A stretch of 64,000 nt of DNA from Streptomyces venezuelae (GTDB lineage Bacteria; Actinomycetota; Actinomycetes; Streptomycetales; Streptomycetaceae), in the NCBI RefSeq assembly GCF_008642375.1, contig NZ_CP029194.1, positions 1,178,001 through 1,242,000 of the forward strand, given 5' to 3'. Shown in pieces: positions 63,800-64,000 of the stretch (position 1 is the first letter of the stretch; every line of letters begins with the position of its first letter). The notes under the pieces are model-generated. The model worked only from the letters and a program-made list of their open reading frames with translations, was not told where the DNA came from and did not search any database. The position numbers were made by a program, and so were the translations under genes.

Positions 63800-64000
63800 A
63801 GAAGTTCCTTTCCCACCCGGGCGCGCACCTGGGCGGCCCGTAAACGATCTCCCGAGGACTATGGCCGCGACCCGGTGACCGGCACATCGGTCATCTCACC
63901 GATACGCCGGCGTCGCGGCGCACCGGCCGGCACCCGTCGCATCACCGGCCGGCAGGGTTTCGTCCTGATCCGGGGCCGGTACCGCGCGACCGGTGACGAG
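63800..64000. other. Intergenic end of the window
   Basis: The last 200 bp contain the upstream region of the amidohydrolase gene and several ACCGGT/CCGGC-rich short palindromes. No gene start or clear promoter could be supported before the window ends. Confidence 0.6.

Overview
The window is high-GC DNA with long codon-biased genes, GTG/TTG starts and many antisense open frames. ECF sigma/membrane-partner pairs, CebR boxes, ABC sugar importers without their own ATPase and Tat-exported polysaccharide enzymes point to a Streptomyces or very close relative. No rRNA, tRNA, CRISPR array, transposase or integrase was seen.

Left part (1-18.9 kb): a pectin / rhamnogalacturonan-I degradation region. 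It holds a partial PL4 rhamnogalacturonan lyase, a LacI regulator with a GH2 beta-galactosidase, a CE12-type acetylesterase, a PL26-like exo-lyase, a binding-protein/permease operon with a DUF624 protein, and a GH51 arabinofuranosidase. LacI-type GAAAGCGCTT operators precede the galactosidase and the transporter. Interspersed are a PadR/HAAS-domain pair, an ECF sigma factor with a membrane partner, and two membrane proteins. A 0.4 kb block of inverted and direct repeats lies at 12.86-13.26 kb.

Middle (18.9-31.8 kb): a cellulose/cellobiose regulon. It has secreted GH48, GH5 and GH6 cellulases with CBM2 modules, CebR, CebEFG and the BglC beta-glucosidase. Perfect or near-perfect TGGGAGCGCTCCCA boxes lie in the control regions. 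From 31.8 to 41.2 kb come housekeeping and stress genes: an erythromycin-esterase-like protein divergent from a TioE-type regulator, a GDPD, an ECF sigma/CU044_5270 pair, an HD hydrolase, a lipoprotein, a methyltransferase and RecQ.

41.3-51.6 kb: a tightly overlapping operon. Its first four genes match, in order, the enzyme types of the azomycin (2-nitroimidazole) pathway from L-arginine: an MppP/RohP-like PLP oxidase, a small RohQ-like protein, a DHDPS-type aldolase and a haem-oxygenase-like diiron N-oxygenase. They are followed by an unusual Rieske-methyltransferase fusion, a 1267-residue multicopper oxidase and a DsbA/FrnE-like protein. A TetR gene is divergent.

51.8-61.2 kb: YceI, rhodanese and MarR genes, then a candidate cyclic-nucleotide signalling or defence locus. 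It comprises a Crp/Fnr regulator with a Crp-like box, a class III cyclase-like protein, a degenerate-P-loop NTPase/HEAT protein carrying the same Gly-rich tag as the cyclase, an SPFH protein, a Pycsar-effector-family membrane protein and an M48 metalloprotease with YPGE repeats. A LuxR-type regulator and an amidohydrolase end the window.
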